Assembly: GCF_010723305.1 (NCBI RefSeq)
Contig: NZ_BLKW01000004.1
Coordinates: forward strand, 1,984,001-2,048,000
Length of the DNA: 64,000 nt
Direction of reading: 5' to 3'
From: Mycobacterium botniense
Lineage (GTDB): Bacteria > Actinomycetota > Actinomycetes > Mycobacteriales > Mycobacteriaceae
The notes below the pieces were generated by a model. That model had not been told where the DNA came from. It searched no databases and saw only the letters and a program-made list of their open reading frames with translations. Positions 9,121 through 20,119 of the stretch are shown here, piece by piece. Each line of letters starts with the position of its first letter. Positions within the stretch are counted from its first letter, which is position 1. The position numbers and the translations under genes were made by a program.

Positions 9121-9395
9121 CGCGCCGAGTTCGAATTTCACGTGCGATTTGTCGAAATCGCTGGTCATCACGGTGGCAAGCATCGGCTCGGGGACGCTGC
9201 CGGTGCCCGGTAGTGCGCGCGGCGTCCAGGTCGTCGCGCTGCCCTTTGCGAGAACATGGTGGCGTGTTGCCGTGAGCTTTGCGTCGGTGCGCGCGGGCCG
9301 CCATGGGCTCGTCGTGCACCGCGTCGGTCGATGCGATCGGTGGCGATGCCGGCGTCGAGCAGTCGTGCCACGGTATCGTTCCGGCGCCGGCCATC
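9121..9395 (-). pseudogene. Possible decayed gene between dacB2 and the amidohydrolase
   Basis: No intact gene fits this 275-bp gap. On the minus strand, protein-like segments occur in different frames: [16 protein letters not shown], then VHDEPMAARAH, then LPGTGSVPEPMLATVM followed by TSDFDKSHVKFELGAL running toward the dacB2 3' end. This pattern suggests a frameshifted and truncated remnant. In M. tuberculosis a TetR gene (Rv2912c) sits at this spot, but I do not see TetR features, so the identity is open. Chance high-GC reading frames are the alternative. Confidence 0.3.
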
Positions 9396-11165
9396 TCAGA
9401 ACCGCTGGGATTGGTGAGCACGCAGGAAGCGGCCCGATTTCAGCGTCTTTCCGTAGCCGTCGCGGAAACAGCCGTGCCGGCACACCACCACTCCGCCCAC
9501 GCCGGTCGCGACAACGGCCGCGTCGTTGCGATTGACCAGACGCCGCAGGTCGCCGTAAAAGGGAACCGCCTCCTCGTGGTAACCATCCACCGAATCGTCC
9601 AGGGCCGCCGGGTCGATCACCGCGAAGTCGGCACGGTCGCCTTGACGTAACGTACCTGCGTCCAGCCCGAACCAGGCGGCCAGCTCACCGGTCAGCCGGT
9701 AAACGGCCTGTTCGAGGCTCAGGAACGGCGTTTTCGCCTGACCGGCATCCCGCACACGCTTGAGCAGCCGCAGTGCGAAGTTGTAGAACGCCATGTTGCG
9801 CAGGTGCGCGCCGGCATCAGAAAAGCCCATGTGAACCGTTGGCTCGGTGGCGAGCCGGTCGAGCAGTTTGGGCCGGTGGTTGGCAACGGTGGTGGTCCAG
9901 CGAACATTGCGCTCCCCGTTGTCAACCAGCACATCGAGGAACGCGTCAAGCGGATGCAATCCGCGCTCGTCGGCGATCGCCCCGAAACTTTTGCCGACCA
10001 ACGTCTTGTCTGGGCAGTCAACGATCACCGCATCGTGGAAGTCGCGGTGCCACAACGTTGGTCCCAGCTTCTTACGGTCAAATTCACGCCGGAACTCGCG
10101 CCGATAATGGAGATCAGCCAGTAAAGCGTTGCGCTGCAGTTGATCACGAAGATGAAGAGCCGCGGTTCCGGCACCGAATTCCTCGAACACCGGCAGGTCG
10201 ATTCCATCGGAATACAACTCGAACGGGACCGGAAGATGCTGGAACCGCACACGTGAGCCCAAAACAGCGTTGAGCACTCGGGTGCCAAGCCCGAATACCC
10301 GCGTGGCGCCGGGCATCGACTTGGCATCAGCCGACACCAATAGGCTCATGCGTACCGGTTTGCGGAGTCCCAACATCGGGCTGCTGGACAAGAAAAACAA
10401 CAGCGCCGAGGCCGGGTTGGCGACATCCGGTGCACTCTGCAGGATGCGGCCACGTTCACGCAGCACGGAGATCAGCTTGCGCCGCTCGCGCCACGTCGCG
10501 AAGGTGGACGGTAGTGCGCGTGATCGGTAGCGGTCCCCGTCGAGCTTGTCGATAGCGGCGTCCATCCCCGACATGCCGAGCAACCCGGCGTCCAGCGCCT
10601 CGCCGAGCAGGCTGACCATCCGGTCCAGCTCGGTATTCGTCGGTGTGACACCGTCCTCAGTCGCGCGCCCGAGCCCCAGCACCGCAGTCCGTAGATCTGA
10701 ATGCCCCAGCAGCGAGCTAACATTCGGCCCAAGCGGTAATTCATCCAGCGCTTTCACGTATTCGGCGGCCGTCGACCAGTTCTTTTTAGCGTGCAGCGCA
10801 CCAACGACGAATTCGCGGGGCACCGCCTCAACCCGGCTGAAAAGATCCGCGGCATCCTCGGCGTCGGCGTATATGGTCGACAGTGAACAGTTGCCCAGCA
10901 GCACTGTGGTGACACCGTGCCGTACCGACTCGGGCAACCCGGGATTCAGCAGCACCTCGGCGTCGTAATGCGTGTGCACGTCGATGAAACCCGGAACGAT
11001 CCACATCCCGGAGGCGTCGATGACCTCACGGCAGCCCGTCTCGTCCAGCGGTCCCGGCGAGACATCGGCCACCACGCCGTCGCGAATGCCCAAGGTGCAG
11101 GTCTGCGCTGGGCGGCCGGTGCCGTCAAACCACAAACCGTCACGGATGATCACGTCGTAGGTCAT
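9396..11165 (-). CDS. Amidohydrolase, N-acyl-D-amino-acid deacylase type (Rv2913c orthologue)
   Basis: 589-aa metal-dependent hydrolase of the amidohydrolase-3 / D-aminoacylase group. Metal-binding and catalytic motifs are DVHTHYDAEVLL near residue 65, GVTTVLLGNCS, LLGHSDLR, and the C-terminal MGFSDAGAHLRNM with the catalytic Asp. The substrate is not known. The family acts on N-acyl-D-amino acids and related amides. ATG 11165 (MTYDVIIRDGLWFDGTG) is the family start. The frame stays open 33 codons further without similarity. It lies 120 bp downstream of pknI on the same strand. Confidence 0.88.
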   Translation of the reverse strand: MTYDVIIRDGLWFDGTGRPAQTCTLGIRDGVVADVSPGPLDETGCREVIDASGMWIVPGFIDVHTHYDAEVLLNPGLPESVRHGVTTVLLGNCSLSTIYADAEDAADLFSRVEAVPREFVVGALHAKKNWSTAAEYVKALDELPLGPNVSSLLGHSDLRTAVLGLGRATEDGVTPTNTELDRMVSLLGEALDAGLLGMSGMDAAIDKLDGDRYRSRALPSTFATWRERRKLISVLRERGRILQSAPDVANPASALLFFLSSSPMLGLRKPVRMSLLVSADAKSMPGATRVFGLGTRVLNAVLGSRVRFQHLPVPFELYSDGIDLPVFEEFGAGTAALHLRDQLQRNALLADLHYRREFRREFDRKKLGPTLWHRDFHDAVIVDCPDKTLVGKSFGAIADERGLHPLDAFLDVLVDNGERNVRWTTTVANHRPKLLDRLATEPTVHMGFSDAGAHLRNMAFYNFALRLLKRVRDAGQAKTPFLSLEQAVYRLTGELAAWFGLDAGTLRQGDRADFAVIDPAALDDSVDGYHEEAVPFYGDLRRLVNRNDAAVVATGVGGVVVCRHGCFRDGYGKTLKSGRFLRAHQSQRF

Positions 11166-11285
11166 CGGCCCTCCACCGCCGCAGGGTGCCGCGAGCATAG
11201 CCAAGGTAGGCAATGCTGACACACGTGTGTTCACGCCACGCCGACGGGAAACGTTCCGACCCATCCACCGACCCGGAAGCGCCGG

Positions 11286-13055
11286 TCAGCGAGTCGGCGT
11301 CGGTTCCGGGATCTGGGCAGACGGCGCACCCGGGGCGGGCAGCAGGGTCCGGGGGGGCGGTGCCGCGGGAGCGTCGGGTGCCGGCGGGGCGGGCACGCTG
11401 ACATCCGCCGGCACATCGCCGGTTCGCGCTGCTACCGCGGGGATCACGAACTGCGCTCCCTGTTGACCACATTCATCGGTCTGCACGGTGAGGGTCATCA
11501 CCCCGCGCATCGGGCCGTGGCGTTGCGGTTGCAACGACAACACCTGCCGGGTGATTTCGCTGTCGGGTGTGCCACCGGCGCCGACGCAGGGGAACGGCAC
11601 CGTGTCCGGCCGGGACTGCCAGGCTCCGTCACGAAAGTCCAGCACCAGCGGTTTATCTCCGCCCGAGGTGCTCGCCGTGCGATGGTCTTTGTCGTCAAGC
11701 ATGATTCCGGTGGCCACGCATCCTGTCGCTGTGCAGACCGCACGAAAAGCCCACCAGGTGCTCACATCGGGTGGCTGCGGATCAGGAGTGTCGTTGAACG
11801 TCTGCTGTGAGCGGTTGACATCTAACCGGTACAAGCCATCGAGGAGCTGTTGGGGCGAAGGCTCGGCAGGGAGGCTGGACGTCGGCACCGCGCGCGGAGC
11901 CGAAAGGTGCATCGGCCCCGTCGGGCTCGCCGCCCGGCTCGACGGTGCGCGGGCCTCGCGCATCGCCCCGGCACCGACCGCAAGTACGCCGACCAGCACG
12001 ACCAGCGCTGCGCCGACCGCCGCCCCGAGCAGCACCCAGGGCCATCTGCGCAGCCCCGGCCCCGCCCGCTGCCGGCCCGGCTCCGGTTCAGCGCCGCGAC
12101 GCTGCGACTCCGCCGATGACGGGGCGGGGCCGCCCGGCTCCCCCCGCACCTCGGTCACCGCATCGTCGGGGTAGTCGAGGACCGGCAGGAATGCCTCCGG
12201 GCCGCGATCCGCGACCCAAACGCTGGTCCGGGCGCTGAGCGCGTCGGCGAACTCCCGGCATTGGGAGAATCGGTCAACGGGGTCTTTGGCCAGTGCGGTG
12301 GCCATGACGCCGTCAAGCGGCGCAAGGCCCGGGCGCCGGTCGCTGAGCTGTGGCGGCGCCACGTTCAGATGCTGGGTGATGACGGCGACCGGGTCGGTGC
12401 CCTGAAACGGCGGTGCGCCGGTGAACAGATGAAACGCGGTGGCGGCCAACCCGTATTGGTCGGCGCTGCCGTCAAGGTCCAAACCCCTCAATTGCTCGGG
12501 TGCGGCGTAAGCGACCGCTCCGGGCGGGGGAACCTGCGGGATTGAGCAGAAGTTATCAAGACGGCGTGCTATTCCGAAGTCGGTCAAGACAATCCGTGGT
12601 TCACCCGCGCTGGGATCGGTCAGCAAGATATTGGCGGGTTTGACGGATCGGTGCAGGAGTCCGCGGTAGTGGGCGTAATCGAGTGCGTTGGCGACAGCTG
12701 CCACGATCGTCAGTACCTCGCCCGCAGGCATGCCGGATGGAAACCGTTCTCGCACAAGCTGCTCAGCGTTGGTGCCGTCGACGTAATCCATCGAGAACCA
12801 CAGCTGGCCGTGAAACTCGCCGTGGTCGTACACCGGCACGATGTGCGGGTGGTACAGCGTGGCCGAAATTTCGGTGTCGCGCATGAACCGCTGACGAAAT
12901 TCGCTGTCGGCAGTCAGCGCCGGGTGGAGGACCTTCAAGGCGACACTACGCGGCGGCCCCGGACTCTGAGCAAGGTAAACCTCACCCATGTCGCCGGAGC
13001 CCAGCTGTCGCGTAATGGTGTATCCAGCAAACGTCGCCCCGCTGGCCAACGGCAC
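11286..13055 (-). CDS. pknI: PknI-like transmembrane Ser/Thr kinase homologue, probable pseudokinase
   Basis: Receptor-type kinase homologue, 589 aa. The kinase domain is about residues 9-275, with a juxtamembrane linker, a transmembrane helix at about 338-365 and an exported C-terminal domain with several Cys (TATGCVATG, DECGQQ). The Gly loop (GSGDMGEV), ATP-anchoring Lys (VALKVL, K41), alpha-C Glu (E62) and DFG (D159) are present. The catalytic loop reads HRSVKPAN, so the HRD aspartate is Ser137 (TCC, 12645-12647). The segment before APE reads GAVAYAAPE, without the usual P+1 Thr, and the activation loop has no Thr. ATP binding may survive, but phosphotransfer is doubtful. Start GTG 13055. 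Confidence 0.9.
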   Translation of the reverse strand: MPLASGATFAGYTITRQLGSGDMGEVYLAQSPGPPRSVALKVLHPALTADSEFRQRFMRDTEISATLYHPHIVPVYDHGEFHGQLWFSMDYVDGTNAEQLVRERFPSGMPAGEVLTIVAAVANALDYAHYRGLLHRSVKPANILLTDPSAGEPRIVLTDFGIARRLDNFCSIPQVPPPGAVAYAAPEQLRGLDLDGSADQYGLAATAFHLFTGAPPFQGTDPVAVITQHLNVAPPQLSDRRPGLAPLDGVMATALAKDPVDRFSQCREFADALSARTSVWVADRGPEAFLPVLDYPDDAVTEVRGEPGGPAPSSAESQRRGAEPEPGRQRAGPGLRRWPWVLLGAAVGAALVVLVGVLAVGAGAMREARAPSSRAASPTGPMHLSAPRAVPTSSLPAEPSPQQLLDGLYRLDVNRSQQTFNDTPDPQPPDVSTWWAFRAVCTATGCVATGIMLDDKDHRTASTSGGDKPLVLDFRDGAWQSRPDTVPFPCVGAGGTPDSEITRQVLSLQPQRHGPMRGVMTLTVQTDECGQQGAQFVIPAVAARTGDVPADVSVPAPPAPDAPAAPPPRTLLPAPGAPSAQIPEPTPTR

Positions 13056-13091
13056 CCACCGATCCTAACCGCCGCCGCTGCGGCGCGCAGA

Positions 13092-14159
13092 TCAAAACGG
13101 CTGCCCGCGCAGCACCACCAGGTCGGGTCGGCTCAGTACCCCGGGTCCCCGCCTGGGATCCTCGGTGTAGCACACCAAGTCGGCGGCCGCGCCGTGGTCT
13201 AAACCCGGTCGCCCCAACCAGCGGCGGGCGTCCCAGCATGCCGCACCAAGGGCTTCGGTAGGGCTCATACCGATCCCCTTGAGCGCCTCCACCTCGTCGG
13301 CGATCCGCCCGTGCGCAACCATGGTGCCGGCGTCGGTGCCGGCGTACACCCGCACCCCCGCATCCCACGCCGCGGCCATGCGTCGGTGGCACTGGGCGTA
13401 CAAGTCGCGCATGTGAGCCGCATAGGTGGGGAAACGGGTTGCCGAGTCGGCGATGCCCGGGAAGTTTTCGATGTTGATCAGGGTGGGAACTAACGCGGTG
13501 TCATGCTCGAGCATCAACGCAATGGTGTCCTCGGTGAGGCCGGTGCCGTGCTCGATACAGTCAATGCCGGCGCTGATCAGGCCGGGCAGCGCGTCTTCAC
13601 CGAAAACATGCGCCGTGACGCGAGCGCCGTGGGCGTGTGCGGCGTCGATTGCCGCCTTGAGGATGTCATCAGACCACAGGGGGGCGAGGTCGCCGATCTG
13701 CCGGTCGATCCAGTCGCCGACGAGTTTTACCCATCCGTCGCCCCGGAGCGCCTGCTCGGCCACCACCTGCGGGAGTTGCGCTTCGTCGTCGAGTTCAATC
13801 GCGAAATTGCGCGTGTACCGCCGAGGTCTTGCCAGGTGCCGGCCGGCCCGGATGATGCGCGGCAGGTCGGCGCGGCCGTCGAGGCTGCGGGTGTCAGTTG
13901 GTGAACCACAGTCACGCAGCAGCAGCGCCCCCACGTCGCGTTCGGTGGCGGCCTGGGCGGCCGCCTCGTCCAGCTCGATGGCGCCGTGCTCCCCTAGCCC
14001 CACATGACAGTGCGCGTCGACCAATCCGGGCAGGATCCAGCCGCCGTCAAAGATCGTCTGCGCGCCCGCAACCGGTTCCGCGCTGATCTGCCCCCCGACG
14101 ATCCACAGCTCAACTTCGGCTTCCTCGGGCAGCGTTAAACCGCGCAGATGACAGTGCAC
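13092..14159 (-). CDS. Amidohydrolase (imidazolonepropionase-like, Rv2915c orthologue)
   Basis: 355-aa metal-dependent hydrolase of the amidohydrolase superfamily. It has an N-terminal beta-sandwich strand, then the metal site GLVDAHCHVGLGEHG, later His residues in VTAHVFGEDAL and CIEHGTGLTED, and the catalytic Asp in YAGTDAGTM. The C-terminus returns to the beta-sandwich (AADLVCYTEDPRRG). The substrate is unknown. GTG 14159 starts the gene 7 nt from the ffh stop, so it is likely in the same transcript as ffh. pknI follows 36 bp downstream. Confidence 0.87.
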   Translation of the reverse strand: MHCHLRGLTLPEEAEVELWIVGGQISAEPVAGAQTIFDGGWILPGLVDAHCHVGLGEHGAIELDEAAAQAATERDVGALLLRDCGSPTDTRSLDGRADLPRIIRAGRHLARPRRYTRNFAIELDDEAQLPQVVAEQALRGDGWVKLVGDWIDRQIGDLAPLWSDDILKAAIDAAHAHGARVTAHVFGEDALPGLISAGIDCIEHGTGLTEDTIALMLEHDTALVPTLINIENFPGIADSATRFPTYAAHMRDLYAQCHRRMAAAWDAGVRVYAGTDAGTMVAHGRIADEVEALKGIGMSPTEALGAACWDARRWLGRPGLDHGAAADLVCYTEDPRRGPGVLSRPDLVVLRGQPF

Positions 14160-14166
14160 GGTGCGG

Positions 14167-15690
14167 CTAGTTTTTGCCCGGGAACTTCAGCGTGGACAGA
14201 TCGACATCGGCCAGCCCGGGCGGCAGCTCATCGAGGCCTTGGGGGAGATGCGACAGGTCGGGAAATCCGGCTGGGAGCGGGCCGCGTGTCTTCGGTGGTG
14301 TCGGCCCGCGCTTTTTGCCTTTCTTGCCTTTGCCGCCCTTGCGGGTCGAGCGTTTGCGGCTGATCCCGGGAAAGCCCAGGCCTCCCATCATCGACGACAT
14401 CATCTTGCGAGCCTCGAAGAAGCGGTCGACCAGTTGATTGACCTCGGCCACGGTCACGCCCGAGCCGTTGGCGATCCGCAATCGCCGCGAGGCGTTGATG
14501 ATCTTCGGGTCGGCCCGCTCCTGCGGGGTCATGCCGCGGATGATGGCTTGCAGCCGGTCGAGCTGCTTGTCGTCGATGGCGGCCAGCGCCTCTTTCATCT
14601 GGCCCGCCCCCGGCAACATCCCCAACAGGTTGCCGATCGGCCCCATCTTGCGGATGGCCACCATCTGCTCGAGAAAATCCTCCAGCGTGAGCTCACCCGA
14701 ACCGATCTTGGCGGCCGCGGCCTCGGCCTGCTGGGCGTCGAAGACCTGCTCGGCCTGCTCGATCAGGCTCAGCACATCACCCATGCCCAGGATGCGGCTG
14801 GCCATCCGATCGGGGTGGAAGATGTCGAAGTCGTCGAGTTTTTCTCCGGTAGAAGCGAAAAGAATTGGGACACCAGTTACTTCGCGCACCGACAGCGCCG
14901 CGCCGCCGCGGGCGTCGCCGTCGAGCTTGGTCAGCGCCACCCCGGTGAAGCCGACACCTTCGCGGAACGCCTCAGCGGTGGCGACGGCGTCCTGCCCGAT
15001 CATCGCGTCCAGCACAAACAGCACTTCATCAGGGTCGAGGGCATCCCGGATGGCGGCGGCCTGGGCCATCATCTCCTCGTCGACGCCCAGCCGCCCAGCG
15101 GTGTCGACGATGAGAACGTCGAACAGTTTGGCCCTGGCCTCTGCGAGCCCCGCCGAGGCGACGGCCACCGGATCACCGGGACCAGCCTCGGCGGAGGCAC
15201 CGGGATGCGGGGCGAACACCGGCACACCTGCCCGCTCGCCGACGATCTTCAACTGGTCCACCGCTGCGGGCCGCTGCAGGTCGGCGGCGACCAGCAGCGG
15301 CGTATGCCCTTGCCCGCGAAGCCACTTGGCAAGTTTGCCGGCCAACGTGGTTTTCCCTGATCCTTGCAGGCCGGCCAGCATCACCACGGTCGGCGGTGTC
15401 TTGGCAAACGCCAACTGGCGGGTCTGGCCGCCGAGGATGGTGACGAGTTCGTCGTTGACGATCTTGACGATCTGTTGCGCCGGATTGAGCGCGCGGGACA
15501 CCTCGGCGCCCTTGGCGCGGTCTTTGACCCGTCCGATGAACGTCCGCACCACCGGAAGCGAAACGTCAGCCTCCAGCAATGCCAGCCGGATCTCGCGGGC
15601 GGTGGCGTCGATATCGGCATCCGTCAACCGACCCTTGCCGCGCAGCCCCTGCAGGGCTGCGGTCAACCGGTCAGACAGCGATTCAAACAC
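14167..15690 (-). CDS. ffh: Signal recognition particle GTPase Ffh
   Basis: SRP54 homologue (507 aa) that binds signal sequences and 4.5S RNA and, with FtsY, targets membrane proteins. N domain 1-85. The G domain has GLQGSGKTTLAGKLA (P-loop), DTAGRLGVDEE, TKLDGDARGG, and the closing loop preceding FHPDRMASRILGMGDV. The methionine-rich M domain follows (MRKM-like LEQMVAIRKMGPIGNLLGMLPG, SRRLRIANGSG). The C-terminus is Lys-rich, then Pro/Gly-rich, ending TLKFPGKN. glnD lies 57 bp upstream, and the Rv2917 gene found between them in M. tuberculosis is absent. Confidence 0.97.
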   Translation of the reverse strand: MFESLSDRLTAALQGLRGKGRLTDADIDATAREIRLALLEADVSLPVVRTFIGRVKDRAKGAEVSRALNPAQQIVKIVNDELVTILGGQTRQLAFAKTPPTVVMLAGLQGSGKTTLAGKLAKWLRGQGHTPLLVAADLQRPAAVDQLKIVGERAGVPVFAPHPGASAEAGPGDPVAVASAGLAEARAKLFDVLIVDTAGRLGVDEEMMAQAAAIRDALDPDEVLFVLDAMIGQDAVATAEAFREGVGFTGVALTKLDGDARGGAALSVREVTGVPILFASTGEKLDDFDIFHPDRMASRILGMGDVLSLIEQAEQVFDAQQAEAAAAKIGSGELTLEDFLEQMVAIRKMGPIGNLLGMLPGAGQMKEALAAIDDKQLDRLQAIIRGMTPQERADPKIINASRRLRIANGSGVTVAEVNQLVDRFFEARKMMSSMMGGLGFPGISRKRSTRKGGKGKKGKKRGPTPPKTRGPLPAGFPDLSHLPQGLDELPPGLADVDLSTLKFPGKN

Positions 15691-15747
15691 GTCGCCAGCC
15701 TAGCGGGGCCGCGGTGTGCACCGGACACGCGATGCGGCGTAGCGAAG

Positions 15748-18234
15748 CTAACCGGCAGGCCGGCCGGCGCTCAACACCGCCAGCAGCTCCCGCTCCACCG
15801 CTGCCCGCCGGCCGGTGCCGGGTTCACCAGTGGTTTCGCCGGCAGCGGAGCCGCCCGGCATCACCACGCAGAACACGTCGTCGACCGTCGACCCGACCGT
15901 GGTGGCTCTCGCCCAGACGATATCCGCGCCGACGCTTTCCAGCACCCCGGTGAGCAGCGCAAGTAGGCCGGTCTTGTCCGGGGCGCGGATTTCAAGGATG
16001 AACTGACCGGGCGCGGTGCCGCGGTACCAGAGAATCCGCGGCGGCGCGCCGAAGTCGGTGACCGGCACCCCGGTAACCAGCTCACCGGGCGGCTGAGATG
16101 CCGGGGCGCCGGCCTCGGCATGTCGCTGTCGGAGCATGCCCAGCACATCGAGGTTACCGTCGAGCGCACTGACGAACTGTTGACGCAGAAGTTCGGCCGC
16201 GGGCGGAGGACCGAAATGCGGTGACACCAGAAACTCGTTGATCGCGGCGCCCCGGTGGACGTTCACGGTGGCCGAGTGCACCCGCAGTGAATTCACAGCC
16301 AGCACACCGGCTTCCTTCGACAGCAATCCCCGCCTGTCAGGGGCAATCATGATGACCCGGTAGATACGCGGACTGTTACCCTGCCTGATCTCGACGTGCA
16401 CCGCGTGGTCACTGGCGAGCGAGAGATAGTCGGGGTCAATCGGGTCAGGGCGCGGCAGCGGCTCCCCGGCCATCACCATCCGGCAACGGCGCACCAGATC
16501 ACCGACCAGCGATGCTTTCCAGTCGCCCCACACCCCAGGGCCAGTGGCCAGTGCATCGGCCTCGGTCATCGCGTGCAGCACGTCGAGCAGCACCGGATCC
16601 CCACCGACGGCCTTTGTGACGGTCGCAATGGTCTGCGGGTCGTTCAGGTCGCGCCGAGTGGCCGTTTCGATGAGCAGCAAATGATGGCGGACAAGTTGCG
16701 ACAGCATCTCGATGTCCGTGGGCCACATGCCGAGGCGAGTCCCGATCTGAGTGGCCAACTCGGCACCGATCACACAATGATCAGCGCCCCGGCCCTTGCC
16801 GATGTCATGCAGCAGCGCACCGAGCACCAGCAAATCAGGTCGCGCCACCCGCGTCATCAAAGAGCTTGCACGAACCGCGGTCTCGACCAGATGACGATCA
16901 ACAGTCCAGGTGTGGACGACATCGCGGGGCGGTAAATCGCGAACCGCCCCCCATTCCGGGAAGAGCCGGCCCCACAAGCCCACACGGTCAAGGGACTCGA
17001 TCGTCGCCACCGCGCTCGGACCGGCGCTCAGCAAAACCAGCAAGTCGTCAAAAGCATCCTTGGGCCACGGAGCGCGCAATTCGGGTGCGGTATCGGCCAG
17101 CAGGTTCAGCGTCGGGCCTGCGATGGGCACTCCCGCGACGGCCGATGCAGCGGCTACTCGCAGCAGCAGAGCGGGATCGCGCGTGGGCTGAGCGCCGCGG
17201 GCCAGCACCACTTCCCCCGCGCATTCAACGACGCCGTCGTCCAGCGGTCGACGTCGCCGCGGAAGCAACGCCGACATGCCGCGCCGCGGCAGCGAATTGG
17301 CGGCGGTCCGCAGCCCGGTGTCGACGTGATAGCTGATGGTCCTCGCGGCGTCAGACAGCACCCGCGCCAGCTCGAACCTGTCGCCGAGCCGCAGAGCGGC
17401 ACTGATCTCGTCTGCGAATTGCGCAGACAACACGTCACGTCCACGACCGGAAACACGGCGCAATTCGGTGCGCACCTCAAGCAGTGCCTGATAGGCGCTG
17501 TCTACCGAACCAGCCGGGACGCCCGGGTTGCGGCCCGACTGGCGATCAGCCAGTTGAGCGAGAGCCAGCCCCTCGAGCAACTGGACGTCACGCATACCGC
17601 CGCGCCCAAGTTTCAGGTCAGGTTCAGCACGGTGCGCTATGTCGCCGCTGCGGCGCCAACGGGCATGCGTAGCCGCCACGAGTTCGCCGAATCGGGAACG
17701 GATTCCGCTTCTCCACTGCCGCCTGACTCCATCGATCAGGAGCGCAGACAGCCGCGCGTCGCCGACGATGTGGCGTGCCTCCAGCATGGCCAGACCCGAC
17801 GAGATGTCCGCAGCAGCGACCTGCAGTGCCTCGCCGACGGTGCGCACACAGTGGTCGAGGCGAATGTTGGCATCCCATAGCGGATACCAGAGCAGATTTG
17901 CGACCCGGCCGACGACGTCGGCGGGCATCTCGTCGTGTAACAGCATGAGGTCCAGGTCCGAGTGCGGCAGCAGCTCCCGGCGGCCCAGCGAGCCGGTTGC
18001 GACGATCGCGAAACCGCTGTTAGCCGTGATCCCGATCTCAGCCGCTTTTGTCGTCAACCACAGCTCATGCAGATCCTGCCATATCTTTCGCAGCGCGGTT
18101 GAATCCAGTTGGTGTGGGCCGAGCAGAAGAAGCTGGCTGCGAGCCGCGACCAAATCTGTTGCCGATCGGTACTTCTCATCGGCCGGACCCTCCCACCGAG
18201 GGTCTCGGACAAGGCCTGGCGGTGGTGTCCTCAT
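15748..18234 (-). CDS. glnD: PII uridylyl/adenylyl-transferase GlnD
   Basis: Bifunctional nucleotidyltransferase / nucleotidyl-removing enzyme that modifies the PII protein GlnB in response to nitrogen status (adenylylation in actinobacteria). It is 828 aa. The NTase motif is [18 protein letters not shown] near residue 80. A GlnD helical region follows ([17 protein letters not shown]), then the HD domain ([11 protein letters not shown] ... VRHHLLL) and two C-terminal ACT domains ([20 protein letters not shown] and [21 protein letters not shown]) that sense glutamine. It is third gene of amt-glnB-glnD, 31 bp after glnB. The C-terminal ~20 residues are low-complexity. Confidence 0.96.
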   Translation of the reverse strand: MRTPPPGLVRDPRWEGPADEKYRSATDLVAARSQLLLLGPHQLDSTALRKIWQDLHELWLTTKAAEIGITANSGFAIVATGSLGRRELLPHSDLDLMLLHDEMPADVVGRVANLLWYPLWDANIRLDHCVRTVGEALQVAAADISSGLAMLEARHIVGDARLSALLIDGVRRQWRSGIRSRFGELVAATHARWRRSGDIAHRAEPDLKLGRGGMRDVQLLEGLALAQLADRQSGRNPGVPAGSVDSAYQALLEVRTELRRVSGRGRDVLSAQFADEISAALRLGDRFELARVLSDAARTISYHVDTGLRTAANSLPRRGMSALLPRRRRPLDDGVVECAGEVVLARGAQPTRDPALLLRVAAASAVAGVPIAGPTLNLLADTAPELRAPWPKDAFDDLLVLLSAGPSAVATIESLDRVGLWGRLFPEWGAVRDLPPRDVVHTWTVDRHLVETAVRASSLMTRVARPDLLVLGALLHDIGKGRGADHCVIGAELATQIGTRLGMWPTDIEMLSQLVRHHLLLIETATRRDLNDPQTIATVTKAVGGDPVLLDVLHAMTEADALATGPGVWGDWKASLVGDLVRRCRMVMAGEPLPRPDPIDPDYLSLASDHAVHVEIRQGNSPRIYRVIMIAPDRRGLLSKEAGVLAVNSLRVHSATVNVHRGAAINEFLVSPHFGPPPAAELLRQQFVSALDGNLDVLGMLRQRHAEAGAPASQPPGELVTGVPVTDFGAPPRILWYRGTAPGQFILEIRAPDKTGLLALLTGVLESVGADIVWARATTVGSTVDDVFCVVMPGGSAAGETTGEPGTGRRAAVERELLAVLSAGRPAG

Positions 18235-18265
18235 GCTATGCAGACCGGATCAGGGCCTAGCGGTG

Positions 18266-19985
<1,720 letters not shown>

Positions 19986-20060
19986 TCGACATCACCTCCG
20001 GTCGGCGCTTCCCAGCCGCCAAATATGACCAATGACCTTGCCAGACAATGCGCGAAAGTT

Positions 20061-20098
20061 GTTGCACCATTAGTGCCTTAACGTTTCGGCAACGTTAC
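20061..20098 (-). promoter_or_regulatory. Putative tandem GlnR-binding box upstream of amt-glnB-glnD
   Basis: Read on the minus strand, the order is GTAAC-N6-GAAAC-N6-GCACT-N6-GCAAC. The first half (20083-20098) matches the actinobacterial GlnR consensus GTnAC-N6-GnAAC exactly. The second half (20061-20076) keeps the 6-nt spacing and GnAAC but has a degenerate first half-site. It is 75-113 nt upstream of the amt start, where a nitrogen-limitation activator would bind. The GlnR consensus is published for Streptomyces and mycobacteria. Binding here is inferred. Confidence 0.72.
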
Positions 20099-20119
20099 GT
20101 GATGCTCACCGTGAGGCGA

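Noticed and set aside
8497..9483. Long minus-strand frame across dacB2
   Set aside because: Antisense shadow of dacB2; only the portion after 9120 has any protein-like stretch, reported as a possible remnant.
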